From assembly GCF_049801055.1 (NCBI RefSeq), contig NZ_JBNAGF010000015.1, forward strand, positions 57,460 through 121,459: a DNA stretch of 64,000 bases. Direction: 5' to 3'. The notes below the pieces were generated by a model. That model saw nothing but the letters and a program-made list of their open reading frames with translations. It did not search any database and was not told where the DNA came from. Source of the DNA: JBNAGF01 sp049801055 (lineage in GTDB: Bacteria > Pseudomonadota > Alphaproteobacteria > Rhodobacterales > Rhodobacteraceae). Both the position numbers and the translations under genes were made by a program. Below, piece by piece: positions 50,251-58,679 of this stretch (position 1 is the first letter of the stretch; the number at the start of each line of letters is the position of its first letter).

Positions 50251-50736
50251 CTAATTCTCCCTGCTGCGCGTCTCGCCTTCCGTCCGCACAGCTTGCATGT
50301 CCTGAATCCGTTCGGGCCAGGTTGATTTGATGTACCCCAGGATGTTCCAGATTTCCTGATCGCTCAGTTGATCCCCGAAGCCGGGCATCCCGCTGTCGAA
50401 GTCCATGCCCTGCGCCGCCATGACAGCGCGTCCCCCGAGCTTGGTGTAGTCAAACAGAAGCTGGTCCCCGTGGTGCCAGGTATGCCCGGTCTCGTCATGC
50501 GGCGGCGCGGGCAATCGCCCGTCTTCGCCCGGGCTACGCCAGTCCGGCTGACCCTCGAGATTGGCACCGTGGCAGGCCGCACAGGTCTCGGCATAGAGCG
50601 CTTTTCCGGCGACAATGTCGATGTCTTCGGGCATGACGCCGCGCTCGGACTCGGCAGCTGCGCCGGTCCAGACATAGATCCCTGCCCCGAGGAGAAGCAG
50701 CAGTCCAATGCCCAGGGAGAGCGTAGCCCGGGTCAC
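50251..50736 (-). CDS. Membrane-anchored cytochrome c
   Basis: 161 residues from GTG 50736, which overlaps the multicopper oxidase stop (GTGA) and gives a membrane anchor (TLSLGIGLLLLLGAGIYVW). Class I haem site ETCAACHGANLEG (about residue 56) and a Met candidate in GMPGFGDQLSDQEIW. It may feed electrons from or to the multicopper oxidase or the respiratory chain. It is the second cytochrome c of the operon. Confidence 0.85.
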   Translation of the reverse strand: MTRATLSLGIGLLLLLGAGIYVWTGAAAESERGVMPEDIDIVAGKALYAETCAACHGANLEGQPDWRSPGEDGRLPAPPHDETGHTWHHGDQLLFDYTKLGGRAVMAAQGMDFDSGMPGFGDQLSDQEIWNILGYIKSTWPERIQDMQAVRTEGETRSREN

Positions 50737-52118
50737 GCCACATCGACCCAGGTCATCATGCCCGAGGCCGCGTGCGAGAGCATGTGGCAATGCAGCAGCC
50801 ATTTGCCGGGATTGTCCGCGACAAAGGCAATGTCCCGAACCTCGCCGCGCTGAAGCAGCGTGGTGTCTCTCAGAGCTCCGAGGCTTCCGTCAGCTGCAAT
50901 CTCGTGGAAATGCATGCCATGCAGGTGCATCGCGTGCGGGAAGGAGGTGTCGTTGGTGATCTTGATCCGGACCGTTTCGCCCCGTGAAAGAGATGCCAAT
51001 GGAGAGCCGTCCATGCCCCCAACCGATCCGTTGAAGGCCCAGAATTGCCCGGCTTGCATCATGTCGCGCATCGATGACATCCGACCGCCCATCATCGCGC
51101 CTCGCATGCCACCCATGGCCCCACCTTCCATGCGCAAAGCGATGTCTCTCGCTTCGGCCAGATCCGGCACAGGAACAGGATTCGGTGGCAATGCCAGCGG
51201 CGCTGCGCGGCGCGCGCGCGTGCCATCTGATCGCACCTCGAAGGCCACTTGAGAGAAACTCTCGTCACGGTCGAACTGTACGATATGCCCGGCGCCACCC
51301 ACCTCTGCGACGACATCGACAATCAGATCGATGCGTTGGGCGGGGGCGAGAAGAAAAGTCCCGTCAATCGGCTGTGGCTGACCCAAAGGCATGCCGTCCA
51401 AGGCAACAATCCAGCCGTCGAGCCCGTCCAGCCCCAGTTGAAACACCCGTGCATTGGCAGCGTTGATCAGTCTCAGCCTCAGCCGGTCGTGCCGCGCCAC
51501 GTCGCGCGACAGGTTATAGCGCCCATTCGTGGTGATGTAGTTCCCGAGCCGGCCTGCATGACTGAGATCATGCATGGCCCCGAAGGTGTCCGGAATCTGT
51601 GCGGTCTCGGGATCGATCAACCAATCATCGAGGATAAGGACCTCCTCATGATCGATGTCGAGCGCGTCGGGCTCCTCCACGATCAGCGCTCCGTGCAGTC
51701 CACGGGCGACCTGCTCAAACGACCGGTTATGGGAATGGTACCAGTAGGTGCCGGCGTCGGGGGCCACGAAGTCATACTCAAAGCTCTCTCCCGGAGGGAT
51801 CGCATCCTGCGTCAGGCCCGCCACGCCATCCATGGCGTTCTCAATGCGAATGCCATGCCAATGAACCGAGGTCGGCGCCGGCAGGTCATTGACGATCCGC
51901 CGGGTTACCCGAGCCCCTTGTGCAATTCTGATTTCCGGGCCGGGGGCGTGCCCTTCGAAGCCCCATACCGTTGTCTTTTCATATTGCTCCGGCAGCAATT
52001 GGAGATCGGTGACGCTGGCTCTCAGCGTCACCAATGTCGTCTGTGCGGACAGGGCCTGCGGCAACACCGCCAAACCGGCGGCACTCATTTTGAGAAAGTC
52101 ACGTTTTGTCAGGCTCAT
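50733..52118 (-). CDS. Multicopper oxidase (CueO/CopA-type)
   Basis: 461 residues from ATG 52118, overlapping the copD stop by 4 bases (ATGA); the frame is open to 52184 but MSLTKRDFLKMSAAG is a twin-arginine-like start. Copper ligands are in place: HWHGIRIEN, YWYHSHNRSF, HAMHLHGMHFHEI and WLLHCHMLSH. A Met-rich loop (GGAMGGMRGAMMGGRMSSMRD) before the last copper motifs is the substrate Cu(I) site of CueO-like enzymes. It oxidises periplasmic Cu(I) to Cu(II). Confidence 0.93.
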   Translation of the reverse strand: MSLTKRDFLKMSAAGLAVLPQALSAQTTLVTLRASVTDLQLLPEQYEKTTVWGFEGHAPGPEIRIAQGARVTRRIVNDLPAPTSVHWHGIRIENAMDGVAGLTQDAIPPGESFEYDFVAPDAGTYWYHSHNRSFEQVARGLHGALIVEEPDALDIDHEEVLILDDWLIDPETAQIPDTFGAMHDLSHAGRLGNYITTNGRYNLSRDVARHDRLRLRLINAANARVFQLGLDGLDGWIVALDGMPLGQPQPIDGTFLLAPAQRIDLIVDVVAEVGGAGHIVQFDRDESFSQVAFEVRSDGTRARRAAPLALPPNPVPVPDLAEARDIALRMEGGAMGGMRGAMMGGRMSSMRDMMQAGQFWAFNGSVGGMDGSPLASLSRGETVRIKITNDTSFPHAMHLHGMHFHEIAADGSLGALRDTTLLQRGEVRDIAFVADNPGKWLLHCHMLSHAASGMMTWVDVA

Positions 52119-52981
52119 GTGGGCACCGTAAGAACTGAAGTGAAGATGGCTGTTGCGAATAGAATGACGCCAACGCAGAGCCATTCCAAGGAAATCGACT
52201 TTGACAGTTGCGGGCCGACGCCGGGATCACCCCGTTGAAGAGCCGGTACGAGACGCACCTTATTGAGTGCTGCCAAAGCCAACAGCAATGCCACAGCGGC
52301 AAGCTTTGCCAAAAGCCACAGACCGTAGCCGGTTCCGAACAGGGCTGAGACGGATCCCACCAGGCGCCAGGTCATGATCGCGCCGGCAACGACGAGGAGC
52401 GGAACGGCGACAGCGGCGATCTGGCCAAAGCGATGCCCGAGGGCTGCGGCGTCACCCAAAGTGTCCGCGGACCGCGAGAGGCGGCTGAGTGGAAGGAAGA
52501 TGCCAATCCAGAATGCCGCGGCAATGAGATGCGCAAACAAGACACTCTGAAACCACAGCCGATCCTGGCTCGCCACATGACCGATCTCGCAAAAGCTCCA
52601 GATCGCGACAGCGCCGCCGACCGCAGCGACCCATAGCCAACGCCCGCCGATCGCAGCGCCGAGAACAAGTGTCCCCAGACCGAGGAGCCGGAACAGCAAA
52701 GCCTCTCCGGGTGGGGTCTGCCATAGAAGTGCCAGAATGGACGGATCGACCATGCCGGAGACGTCATCCATGAGCACCGCACCCCGGACGGCAAATCCTA
52801 AGGCGGCCATTGCCACCGCCAGTGTGGCAAAGCCAATGGCCCAAATGCGCGCTGCGCGATCGAGTGCCGACATCTGGTCGGCGAGAACAAGTCGACAGAG
52901 GATAAGGCCTCCGCTCGCGAGGACCCCGAGGTAGAGGAAGAACTTGGTGGCAATCGCGGCCAGTCCCCAGAGATCTGGCAC
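52115..52981 (-). CDS. copD: CopD-family copper resistance membrane protein
   Basis: 288 residues with eight membrane helices, conserved His and Trp positions in FCEIGHVASQDRLWFQSVLFAHLIAAAFWIG and a final helix. CopD takes part in copper movement across the inner membrane together with CopC. It lies between copC (3-base gap) and the oxidase gene (4-base overlap). Confidence 0.88.
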   Translation of the reverse strand: MPDLWGLAAIATKFFLYLGVLASGGLILCRLVLADQMSALDRAARIWAIGFATLAVAMAALGFAVRGAVLMDDVSGMVDPSILALLWQTPPGEALLFRLLGLGTLVLGAAIGGRWLWVAAVGGAVAIWSFCEIGHVASQDRLWFQSVLFAHLIAAAFWIGIFLPLSRLSRSADTLGDAAALGHRFGQIAAVAVPLLVVAGAIMTWRLVGSVSALFGTGYGLWLLAKLAAVALLLALAALNKVRLVPALQRGDPGVGPQLSKSISLEWLCVGVILFATAIFTSVLTVPT

Positions 52982-52984
52982 GCC

Positions 52985-53344
52985 TCACTTCACCTCGAAG
53001 GAAAAACTACCGGTCATGGGATGTCCATCGACGCCCAGACCGCGCCACTCGATCTGGTAGAGACCGGATCCCATCGGCACGAGCGGCAAGGAGAATTCTT
53101 TCACGAAGCCTGATTGTGCGCCGAGGTCGAGCGTTTCGACCTGGGTGCCCGCATGGGTCATTTCGACTTTCGTCAAACGCATCCCGTCGTTGAACCGCAT
53201 CTCGAGTGTCTCGGGCACGTTTTCCAGGACCGCGCCATCGGCAGGCGTCATGCTTTCTTTTTCCGAATGCGCCAGGGCGTTCGTTCCAATCATGGCCAGA
53301 AAAACGGCAATTCCTAGTATTTGCTTCACGCGACTATCCTTCAC
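52985..53344 (-). CDS. copC: CopC-type periplasmic copper-binding protein
   Basis: 119 residues with a signal peptide (cleavage near ALA-HS). The mature protein begins with the N-terminal His (HSEKESMTPADGAVL), a Cu(II) ligand in CopC, and has the family end GHPMTGSFSFEVK. A nearby GTG (53329) would give a shorter signal. It precedes copD. Confidence 0.9.
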   Translation of the reverse strand: MKDSRVKQILGIAVFLAMIGTNALAHSEKESMTPADGAVLENVPETLEMRFNDGMRLTKVEMTHAGTQVETLDLGAQSGFVKEFSLPLVPMGSGLYQIEWRGLGVDGHPMTGSFSFEVK

Positions 53345-53356
53345 TTGTTTGCCTGC

Positions 53357-53797
53357 TCAGTTTATCCCATTCGCCCGCTGCAATTCCCGCACATAGGCCA
53401 CGATCATCTTTACATCCCCATCCGTCACGCCCTCCACGGGTGGCATGTTTCCAAAGCGCCAATGATGTGCCCGAACGCCGTTCTTCGCCGCCAGCAGGAA
53501 AGCACCGTCTCCGTGATGGCTGGGTTCATAGATCTTGTGCACCAATGGTGGGGCGACACCGTCCTGACCAGCGGCATTCGTACCATGACACACTGCGCAT
53601 TTGGCCTCATAGGCCAATTTGCCGACCTGTGCGTTGGTCGAGAGAGTTTCTGGCAGAACAACCTGGACCATCGGTGCGCCGCCCGCACTGACGTCGCCGG
53701 AAGCTCGCTCTACAGCGTCGTCGCCCGGCCCTGTCCACAAAAAGCCGACGGTCAGAATCGCCACGATCGCCAATGCAATGACGCTGTATCGCCCCAT
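53357..53797 (-). CDS. Membrane-anchored cytochrome c
   Basis: 146 residues with one membrane helix (about residues 5-21) and a class I haem motif KCAVCHGTNAAGQDG (about residue 67); the Met ligand candidate is in FGNMPPVEGVTDGDV. It shares its first base with the stop of the L,D-transpeptidase gene. Like the other cytochrome of this operon it could be an electron partner of the copper oxidase or of bc1. Confidence 0.85.
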   Translation of the reverse strand: MGRYSVIALAIVAILTVGFLWTGPGDDAVERASGDVSAGGAPMVQVVLPETLSTNAQVGKLAYEAKCAVCHGTNAAGQDGVAPPLVHKIYEPSHHGDGAFLLAAKNGVRAHHWRFGNMPPVEGVTDGDVKMIVAYVRELQRANGIN

Positions 53798-54366
53798 CAG
53801 ATCAATTTGACCTGAGTGCCAACCGGGGTCCGATCAAAAACCTCGATGATGTGCTCATTGTAAAGACCGATGCAGCCGCTCGAAGAGCGTCGGCCGATCT
53901 TGCGCGTGTCATGTGTCCCGTGAATGCGGTAATACTGCCATGTCAGATGCAGCGACCGCACTCCAAGCGGATTGTCCGGACCCGGCGGCATGTAGGCCGG
54001 CAAAGTTGGGTCGCGCTCGCGCATGGAGGGTGTCGGCGTCCAATCGGGTTCCGGGTCCTTGAAGATGATTTCCGTATATCCCCGGCGCGTGAGTTCATCC
54101 GTCATCGGAACAGAAGTTGGATAGACAAACATGGTGCCATCCGCCGTCCACTGCTGGAGCGCGCGCGAAATGGTGTCCGCGATGATGATGCCTTTGCCCA
54201 GAGTATCGAAATGATCCTGCCAATTATGGGTGCGGAAGCTCGACGCGTTGCGGCGCACGGGCGCCAACGTTTCGGCGCGCAGCAAAGATGGCGCACACAG
54301 CATCGCAGTGCCGAGGCCGCCGGCAAAGTGGCGGCGCGAGAGTAACGATCGGTTTCCTGCCTTCAT
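53797..54366 (-). CDS. L,D-transpeptidase (YkuD family), first gene of copper operon
   Basis: 189 residues, twin-arginine-like signal (SRRHFAGGLGTAML), then a YkuD domain with WTPTPSMRERDPTLPAYMPPG, NPLGVRSLHLTW, YRIHGTHDTRKIGRRSSSGCIGLYNEHI (catalytic His and Cys). It leads the minus-strand operon L,D-transpeptidase-cytc-copC-copD-oxidase-cytc-dsbA. A response-regulator-like TGTA repeat lies 83 bases upstream. This is the third L,D-transpeptidase in a metal operon of this window. Confidence 0.9.
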   Translation of the reverse strand: MKAGNRSLLSRRHFAGGLGTAMLCAPSLLRAETLAPVRRNASSFRTHNWQDHFDTLGKGIIIADTISRALQQWTADGTMFVYPTSVPMTDELTRRGYTEIIFKDPEPDWTPTPSMRERDPTLPAYMPPGPDNPLGVRSLHLTWQYYRIHGTHDTRKIGRRSSSGCIGLYNEHIIEVFDRTPVGTQVKLI

Positions 54367-54448
54367 GGGACTGCCTCTTTTCCATGTCGAACGCTTTGTT
54401 TTCTATCGAACTCTGGGAAGTGGCGGAATGCGATCAGCCCCGGAAAAT

Positions 54449-54464
54449 TGTAAGGTTATGTATC
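54449..54464. promoter_or_regulatory. TGTA-N6-TGTA repeat before the copC/oxidase operon
   Basis: TGTAAGGTTATGTATC, with the same 10-bp half-site spacing as the identical pair at 40532 and 48919 but less sequence identity. It lies 83 bases upstream of the L,D-transpeptidase start. Confidence 0.5.
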
Positions 54465-54499
54465 AATGGTGAGAGACACGAATTGCGAAACGGTCTGGG

Positions 54500-55939
54500 T
54501 CAGCCTGCTTGGCGGCGGGCAAACCCGTCTGTCGCGAGAGCGTCTGAACTCCGGGATACGGATGTCTCAGGACGCGCGATGGGCAGAGAGACGCGCGCCC
54601 GGAGACCGCCCTCGGCGCGATTCGACAGCGCGATCGATCCTCCATGTTGCAGCACGATGCTGCGCGCGATCGAAAGTCCCAAGCCATGACCGCCGGTTTC
54701 CAGGGAGCGCGATTGCTCAAGCCGCAGAAACGGCTGAAACACGTCATCAATATCAGCCTCCGGGATGCCCGGCCCCTGATCGTCGATGATGATGTCGATG
54801 CTGTCATCGGTCATCTCCCACGAGAGTGCAGGATCACGCCCATAGCGCAGCGCATTGTCGATGAGATTGCGCAAGGCGCGCCGCAGCGCCTTTGGCTTGA
54901 TCTGCAGCCGGGCGTCCGGCCCGGCCACCAGGTCAAGCGCGTCACGGGTCTCGCCATGAAGCGTCAGCAGATATGTGCTGATGTCGACCTCCTCCAGCGC
55001 TTCATCCTGCCCGACACCGCGCGCGTAGGCGAGCGTGGCTTCCACCATGTCCTGCATCTCGTCGAGCGACGCGGAGATCCCTTCTTTGGTTTCGGGATCG
55101 TCGACCAGCTCGGCGCGCACGCGCAGCGCTGTGAGCGGAGATCTGAGATCATGGGCCAGCGCTGCCAGCATCTGCGTGCGGTCGGACACAAAGCGCGCCA
55201 GCCGCGCCTGCATGTCATTGAAGGCGGCCGACAGGTCCCGGACTTCGCGCGGGCCCGTTGGCGCGATCGGCTCATGCCCGCCGCCGCGCCCCAAAACCTC
55301 CGCGGCCCGGGCAAGATCGTTCAGGGGGCGGGTCAGGCGTGTCAGCAGAAACCAGAAGATGGCAAGCAGCAGCACGGCGACGGTGAGGGCGAAAGAGAGC
55401 GTGGATGCCCAGGACCACTGGATCGGCGGGCGCTCGAACCGCGTGCCGACATTGAGCCACTGCCCGCCCTCAATGGCGATCGAGAGCTCCATTTCGATTG
55501 CAGCCAGAGTGCCTTGCATCATTTCGGCATGCATCTCGGCCATTTCCGGCGACAGGTTCGGCAAGGGCAGCAGCCCCTGTTCGATCTCATGCACTTCGAC
55601 CCGGATGTCCCGGCTGTATCCATCGTTCAGGAGCGCGCGAACCCGTGCCTCGATGGCCCCGTTCTGGTCATGATGCGTATGGGTCACTTCGGGCGTGTCG
55701 CTCAACGCAAAGCGCACCAAGGGAGAAGTGGCCGCCGCTACGATCTCGTCATGCAGATCCAGCGGGGCTTCCTCGATCAGCCGTGCCACATTGGCCGCCC
55801 GCCCGGCCGCTTCACTGCCGATGGCGGCCTGCACGGCCAGCGAACGCTCATCGACAAAGAGCCACAGACCCACGCTTTGCGCGACAAACAAGACCGACAC
55901 CACCAGGAGCGCGATCTGTGTGCGAAACCCCATCCGCAT
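54500..55939 (-). CDS. Sensor histidine kinase, CusS-like
   Basis: 479 residues from ATG 55939, overlapping the response regulator stop by one base. Two membrane helices (about 8-25 and 176-197) enclose a periplasmic domain with a His/Asp stretch (DTPEVTHTHHDQNGAI) that could bind metal. Then HAMP (TRPLNDLARAAEVLGRG), the phospho-acceptor LAHDLRSPLTALRVR, LIDNALRYG, DQGPGIPEAD and GGHGLGLSIAR. Its place amid copper genes suggests Cu(I) sensing. Confidence 0.88.
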   Translation of the reverse strand: MRMGFRTQIALLVVSVLFVAQSVGLWLFVDERSLAVQAAIGSEAAGRAANVARLIEEAPLDLHDEIVAAATSPLVRFALSDTPEVTHTHHDQNGAIEARVRALLNDGYSRDIRVEVHEIEQGLLPLPNLSPEMAEMHAEMMQGTLAAIEMELSIAIEGGQWLNVGTRFERPPIQWSWASTLSFALTVAVLLLAIFWFLLTRLTRPLNDLARAAEVLGRGGGHEPIAPTGPREVRDLSAAFNDMQARLARFVSDRTQMLAALAHDLRSPLTALRVRAELVDDPETKEGISASLDEMQDMVEATLAYARGVGQDEALEEVDISTYLLTLHGETRDALDLVAGPDARLQIKPKALRRALRNLIDNALRYGRDPALSWEMTDDSIDIIIDDQGPGIPEADIDDVFQPFLRLEQSRSLETGGHGLGLSIARSIVLQHGGSIALSNRAEGGLRARVSLPIARPETSVSRSSDALATDGFARRQAG

Positions 55940-56667
55940 CACGCCTCGATCTCCACATCGGCGTTCAGACAATAGCCGCCGTTGCGCACCGTCGAGATGA
56001 TGCGCGGGCGCAGGACATCAGGTTCGATCTTGCGGCGCAGTCGCGACACCTGATTGTCGATCGTCCGGTCCAGCGGTCCCGCCATACGACCGGCACTCAA
56101 AGCGAGAAGATCGTCTCTGCTGATGACCATCCGGGGGCGTTCGAGAAACACTGTCAGGAGCTTGGCTTCGGCCGTGGTCAGCGCCGTGGTCCCCCCATCG
56201 GGCGTCACGACATGGCGGGCATCGTGGTCGAATTTGATATCCGCGAACCAGGCTGTCTTGCCCGCAAAAGACCCGCCATGCGGCGGCACCGCGTCACCAG
56301 CGCGCCGCAGGATCGCGTTGATCCGGGCCAGCAGTTCGCGCGGATTGAAGGGTTTGGAAAGGTAATCGTCGGCCCCGGTGTCGAGCCCCTTGATCCGGTC
56401 GTCATCCTCGCCGAGGGCCGTCAGCATCAGGATCGGGATCGTCTGGCGCTCCTGTCGCAATCTGGCGCATGCCGCAATCCCATCCTCCCCCGGCATCATG
56501 ATGTCGAGCACGATGAGATCGATGGCGTCCCGGGCAAGCTGGGCATCCATCTCTTCTGTGTCGCTGACGCCTGTGGCACGCAGCCCGTTTTTCTCAAGAT
56601 AGCGCGTCACCGACCGACGAATTTCAGCGTGATCATCAACCACCAGGATATGGGCCTGAGATGACAT
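55939..56667 (-). CDS. OmpR-family response regulator, CusR-like
   Basis: 242 residues. Receiver domain with Asp11-Asp12, phospho-acceptor Asp55 (IVLDIMMPGEDG), Thr in MLTALG and Lys in LSKPFNPREL; C-terminal winged helix with LTTAEAKLLTVFLERP and VDRTIDNQVSRLRRKIEP. It is the best candidate to bind the TGTA-N6-TGTA direct repeats, including one upstream of its own gene. Confidence 0.9.
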   Translation of the reverse strand: MSSQAHILVVDDHAEIRRSVTRYLEKNGLRATGVSDTEEMDAQLARDAIDLIVLDIMMPGEDGIAACARLRQERQTIPILMLTALGEDDDRIKGLDTGADDYLSKPFNPRELLARINAILRRAGDAVPPHGGSFAGKTAWFADIKFDHDARHVVTPDGGTTALTTAEAKLLTVFLERPRMVISRDDLLALSAGRMAGPLDRTIDNQVSRLRRKIEPDVLRPRIISTVRNGGYCLNADVEIEA

Positions 56668-56781
56668 CAGCAGTCCGCCCCGGGAGATTGGGGTTTTTTC
56701 GGCGTCACGGCCGTCGAATGATAATCACGCGTCATAAGAGGCAGAATAGGTTGATCTTTCGGGAAAGACCCGAACTTCCTT

Positions 56782-56797
56782 TGTCGCAAAATGTATC
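56782..56797. promoter_or_regulatory. TGTA-like repeat upstream of the response regulator gene
   Basis: TGTCGCAAAATGTATC (TGTC-N6-TGTA), 115 bases before the regulator start, a weaker match to the repeat at 40532 and 48919. The 329-base gap 56668-56996 holds this, the CueR-type promoter at 56815, and no gene that I can support. Confidence 0.4.
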
Positions 56798-56814
56798 AAT
56801 TGGCTCCCGGGTTG

Positions 56815-56845
56815 TTGACCCTCCAGTTGCTGGAAGCCCCATGTG
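56815..56845 (+). promoter_or_regulatory. CueR-type promoter of TVP38-CDF-DUF411 operon
   Basis: -35 TTGACC (56815-56820), 19-bp spacer CTCCAGTTGCTGGAAGCCC, -10 CATGTG (56840-56845). The dyad is CTCCAG - TTG - CTGGAAG. The -10 box is weak, as expected for an activator-dependent promoter. Confidence 0.65.
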
Positions 56846-56996
56846 GGCACGCATGATAGAACTCCCCTTTGATACCGCGTCCCCCTGTGTAGATCGGACC
56901 TTAACGTACCCTGCGGGGCGGCTTGCGCGTTTGATCTCTGGTCACTTGGATGCCTGGTTCGCCGCCTTCCTGTTCTCTTTTTGTGAGGGATAAGCC

Positions 56997-57659
56997 GTGC
57001 TGGCTCGGTTCCTCCTTCTTGTGATTGTCCTTGCGTTGGGTGTTTTTCTGTTTGCGCCGGACCTCTTGGATGGATCCTTCGACTGGCCGGACCGCGACAG
57101 GTTGCAGGCCTGGATCGATGCCGCAGGAATATTCGGGCCGCTCCTTGTCGTTACGCTGATGGGTTTGGCCATCGTGGCAAGCCCCCTGCCCTCAGCGCCG
57201 ATCGCGCTGGCCGCAGGCGCCGCGTACGGTCACACCTTCGGGACGATCCTTGTGGTTCTCGGCGCGGAGTTCGGGGCGATCGCCGCATTCCTGCTCGCCC
57301 GACGTCTGGGCCGCCCCTTTGTGGAACGTCAATTCGGGTTGAAAGAGACACCGGGCCTATTGGGATCACAAAACATGCTGACACTCATTGTCTTCGCCAG
57401 TCGGCTGGTGCCGTTCCTTTCCTTCGATCTGATCAGCTACGCCGCGGGTCTCAGTCCGTTGCATCTGTGGCGCTTCGCCTTGGCCACACTGGCCGGGATC
57501 GTTCCGGCCAGTTTCCTCCTGGCGCACTTGGGCAGTGCCGCGATGAACGGCGATGCCCGCACCGCCACCTGGACCGCGCTCGCCCTTGGCGGTGCCACCG
57601 CCCTCTCGTTGCTCTTTGCGCTATTGCGCGAACGACAAACCCCTCGAAAGGAGAGCTGA
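56997..57659 (+). CDS. TVP38/TMEM64 (DedA-like) membrane protein
   Basis: 220 residues from GTG 56997. Six hydrophobic segments with the family core AAGAAYGHTFGTILVVLGAEFGAIAAFLLARRLG and FASRLVPFLSFDLISYAAGLS. These proteins are flippase-like and are often found with mercury or copper genes. It ends 1 base before the CDF start, so the two are translated together. Confidence 0.85.
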   Translation: MLARFLLLVIVLALGVFLFAPDLLDGSFDWPDRDRLQAWIDAAGIFGPLLVVTLMGLAIVASPLPSAPIALAAGAAYGHTFGTILVVLGAEFGAIAAFLLARRLGRPFVERQFGLKETPGLLGSQNMLTLIVFASRLVPFLSFDLISYAAGLSPLHLWRFALATLAGIVPASFLLAHLGSAAMNGDARTATWTALALGGATALSLLFALLRERQTPRKES

Positions 57660-57660
57660 T

Positions 57661-58668
57661 ATGGCCTCTCACGCGCATTCCGGGCACATGCCGAGTTCCG
57701 GCAAGGCCCTTGTGATTTCTGCCTGGCTCACCGGGGTCTATTTCGTGATTGAACTGGCCGTGGGGCTCTGGACCGGCTCGATCGCCGTGCTGTCGGATGC
57801 GTTTCACACCCTGTCGGCGGTTGGTGGCGTTCTGGTGGCCATCATCGCGCAGCGCATTGCGCGCCGCCCCGCTGATCCGGCGCGGAGTTTCGGCTGGTAC
57901 CGCGCCGAGATCATCGGGGCACTGGTGAATGGCGGCTTTCTTCTCGGAATGGCGCTACTGGTGATCTGGATGGGCGCGATGCGGCTCGGGAATCCGATTC
58001 ACCTGGCCACGGGTCCGATGCTCTGGGTCGCCTTCGGAGGCCTGGTCACCGAGGTGATCTCGCTGGGGCTCATGTGGCAATCGAGCAAGGACGATCTGAA
58101 TGCCCGTGGTGCGCTCTGGCACATCATCCAGACCTTTGTCGGCAGCCTCCTGATCATCGTCACCGCTCTCGTGATCGAGTTCACCGGCTTTCTGGCGATT
58201 GACCCGATCCTCGGCATGGCGTTCGGGGTGGTTCTCCTCTGGGCCTCCGTCGGCGTCATCAAGGAAGCGGTCTACATTCTCATGGAAGGCACGCCAGAGG
58301 GAACGGATCTCGAGGCTGTGACGGCGGACCTGCGCGGCCAGGACGGGGTTCTGGACGTTCACCATGTGCATGCCTGGACGCTGACCAGCGGCAAACACGC
58401 ATTTTCTGCCCATATCCGCCATGGTGAGCCCGCAGAGGCCGCGGACCTGCTGAACCGGGCCTATCATCGACTGACGGAACAATATGGGTTTCACATGGTC
58501 ACGCTGCAGCTCGAAACCGCGTGTCTCGACGAGCGCCACGCACGGGATCTCGATGTGACGCTCCCGGACAGCCAACGCGTGTCGCCCGCCGCCGCCGATA
58601 GCCATGCCGCCCATGCAGACCCGCTCGACAGCGCGGCGCAGGACGCTAGACTCCCTGACAACTCCTAG
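57661..58668 (+). CDS. CDF-family exporter lacking the usual acidic metal ligands
   Basis: 335 residues from ATG 57661 (GGAGAGCTGAT upstream). His-rich start (ASHAHSGHM), six membrane helices, cytoplasmic domain with DVHHVHAW. The site-A motifs are altered: in the second helix SDAFHTLSA (Asp46, His49, Ala53 where Asp is normal) and in the fifth LWHIIQT (His154, Thr158 where Asp is normal). Loss of both aspartates should change metal choice away from Zn. A CueR-type promoter upstream suggests a link with Cu(I) or Ag(I). It has a His/Asp tail (ADSHAAHADP). Confidence 0.85.
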   Translation: MASHAHSGHMPSSGKALVISAWLTGVYFVIELAVGLWTGSIAVLSDAFHTLSAVGGVLVAIIAQRIARRPADPARSFGWYRAEIIGALVNGGFLLGMALLVIWMGAMRLGNPIHLATGPMLWVAFGGLVTEVISLGLMWQSSKDDLNARGALWHIIQTFVGSLLIIVTALVIEFTGFLAIDPILGMAFGVVLLWASVGVIKEAVYILMEGTPEGTDLEAVTADLRGQDGVLDVHHVHAWTLTSGKHAFSAHIRHGEPAEAADLLNRAYHRLTEQYGFHMVTLQLETACLDERHARDLDVTLPDSQRVSPAAADSHAAHADPLDSAAQDARLPDNS

Positions 58669-58679
58669 AGGACCTCCGA

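Noticed and set aside
54644..55975. Plus-strand frame opposite the histidine kinase
   Set aside because: Shadow of a well supported kinase gene; no signals for translation.
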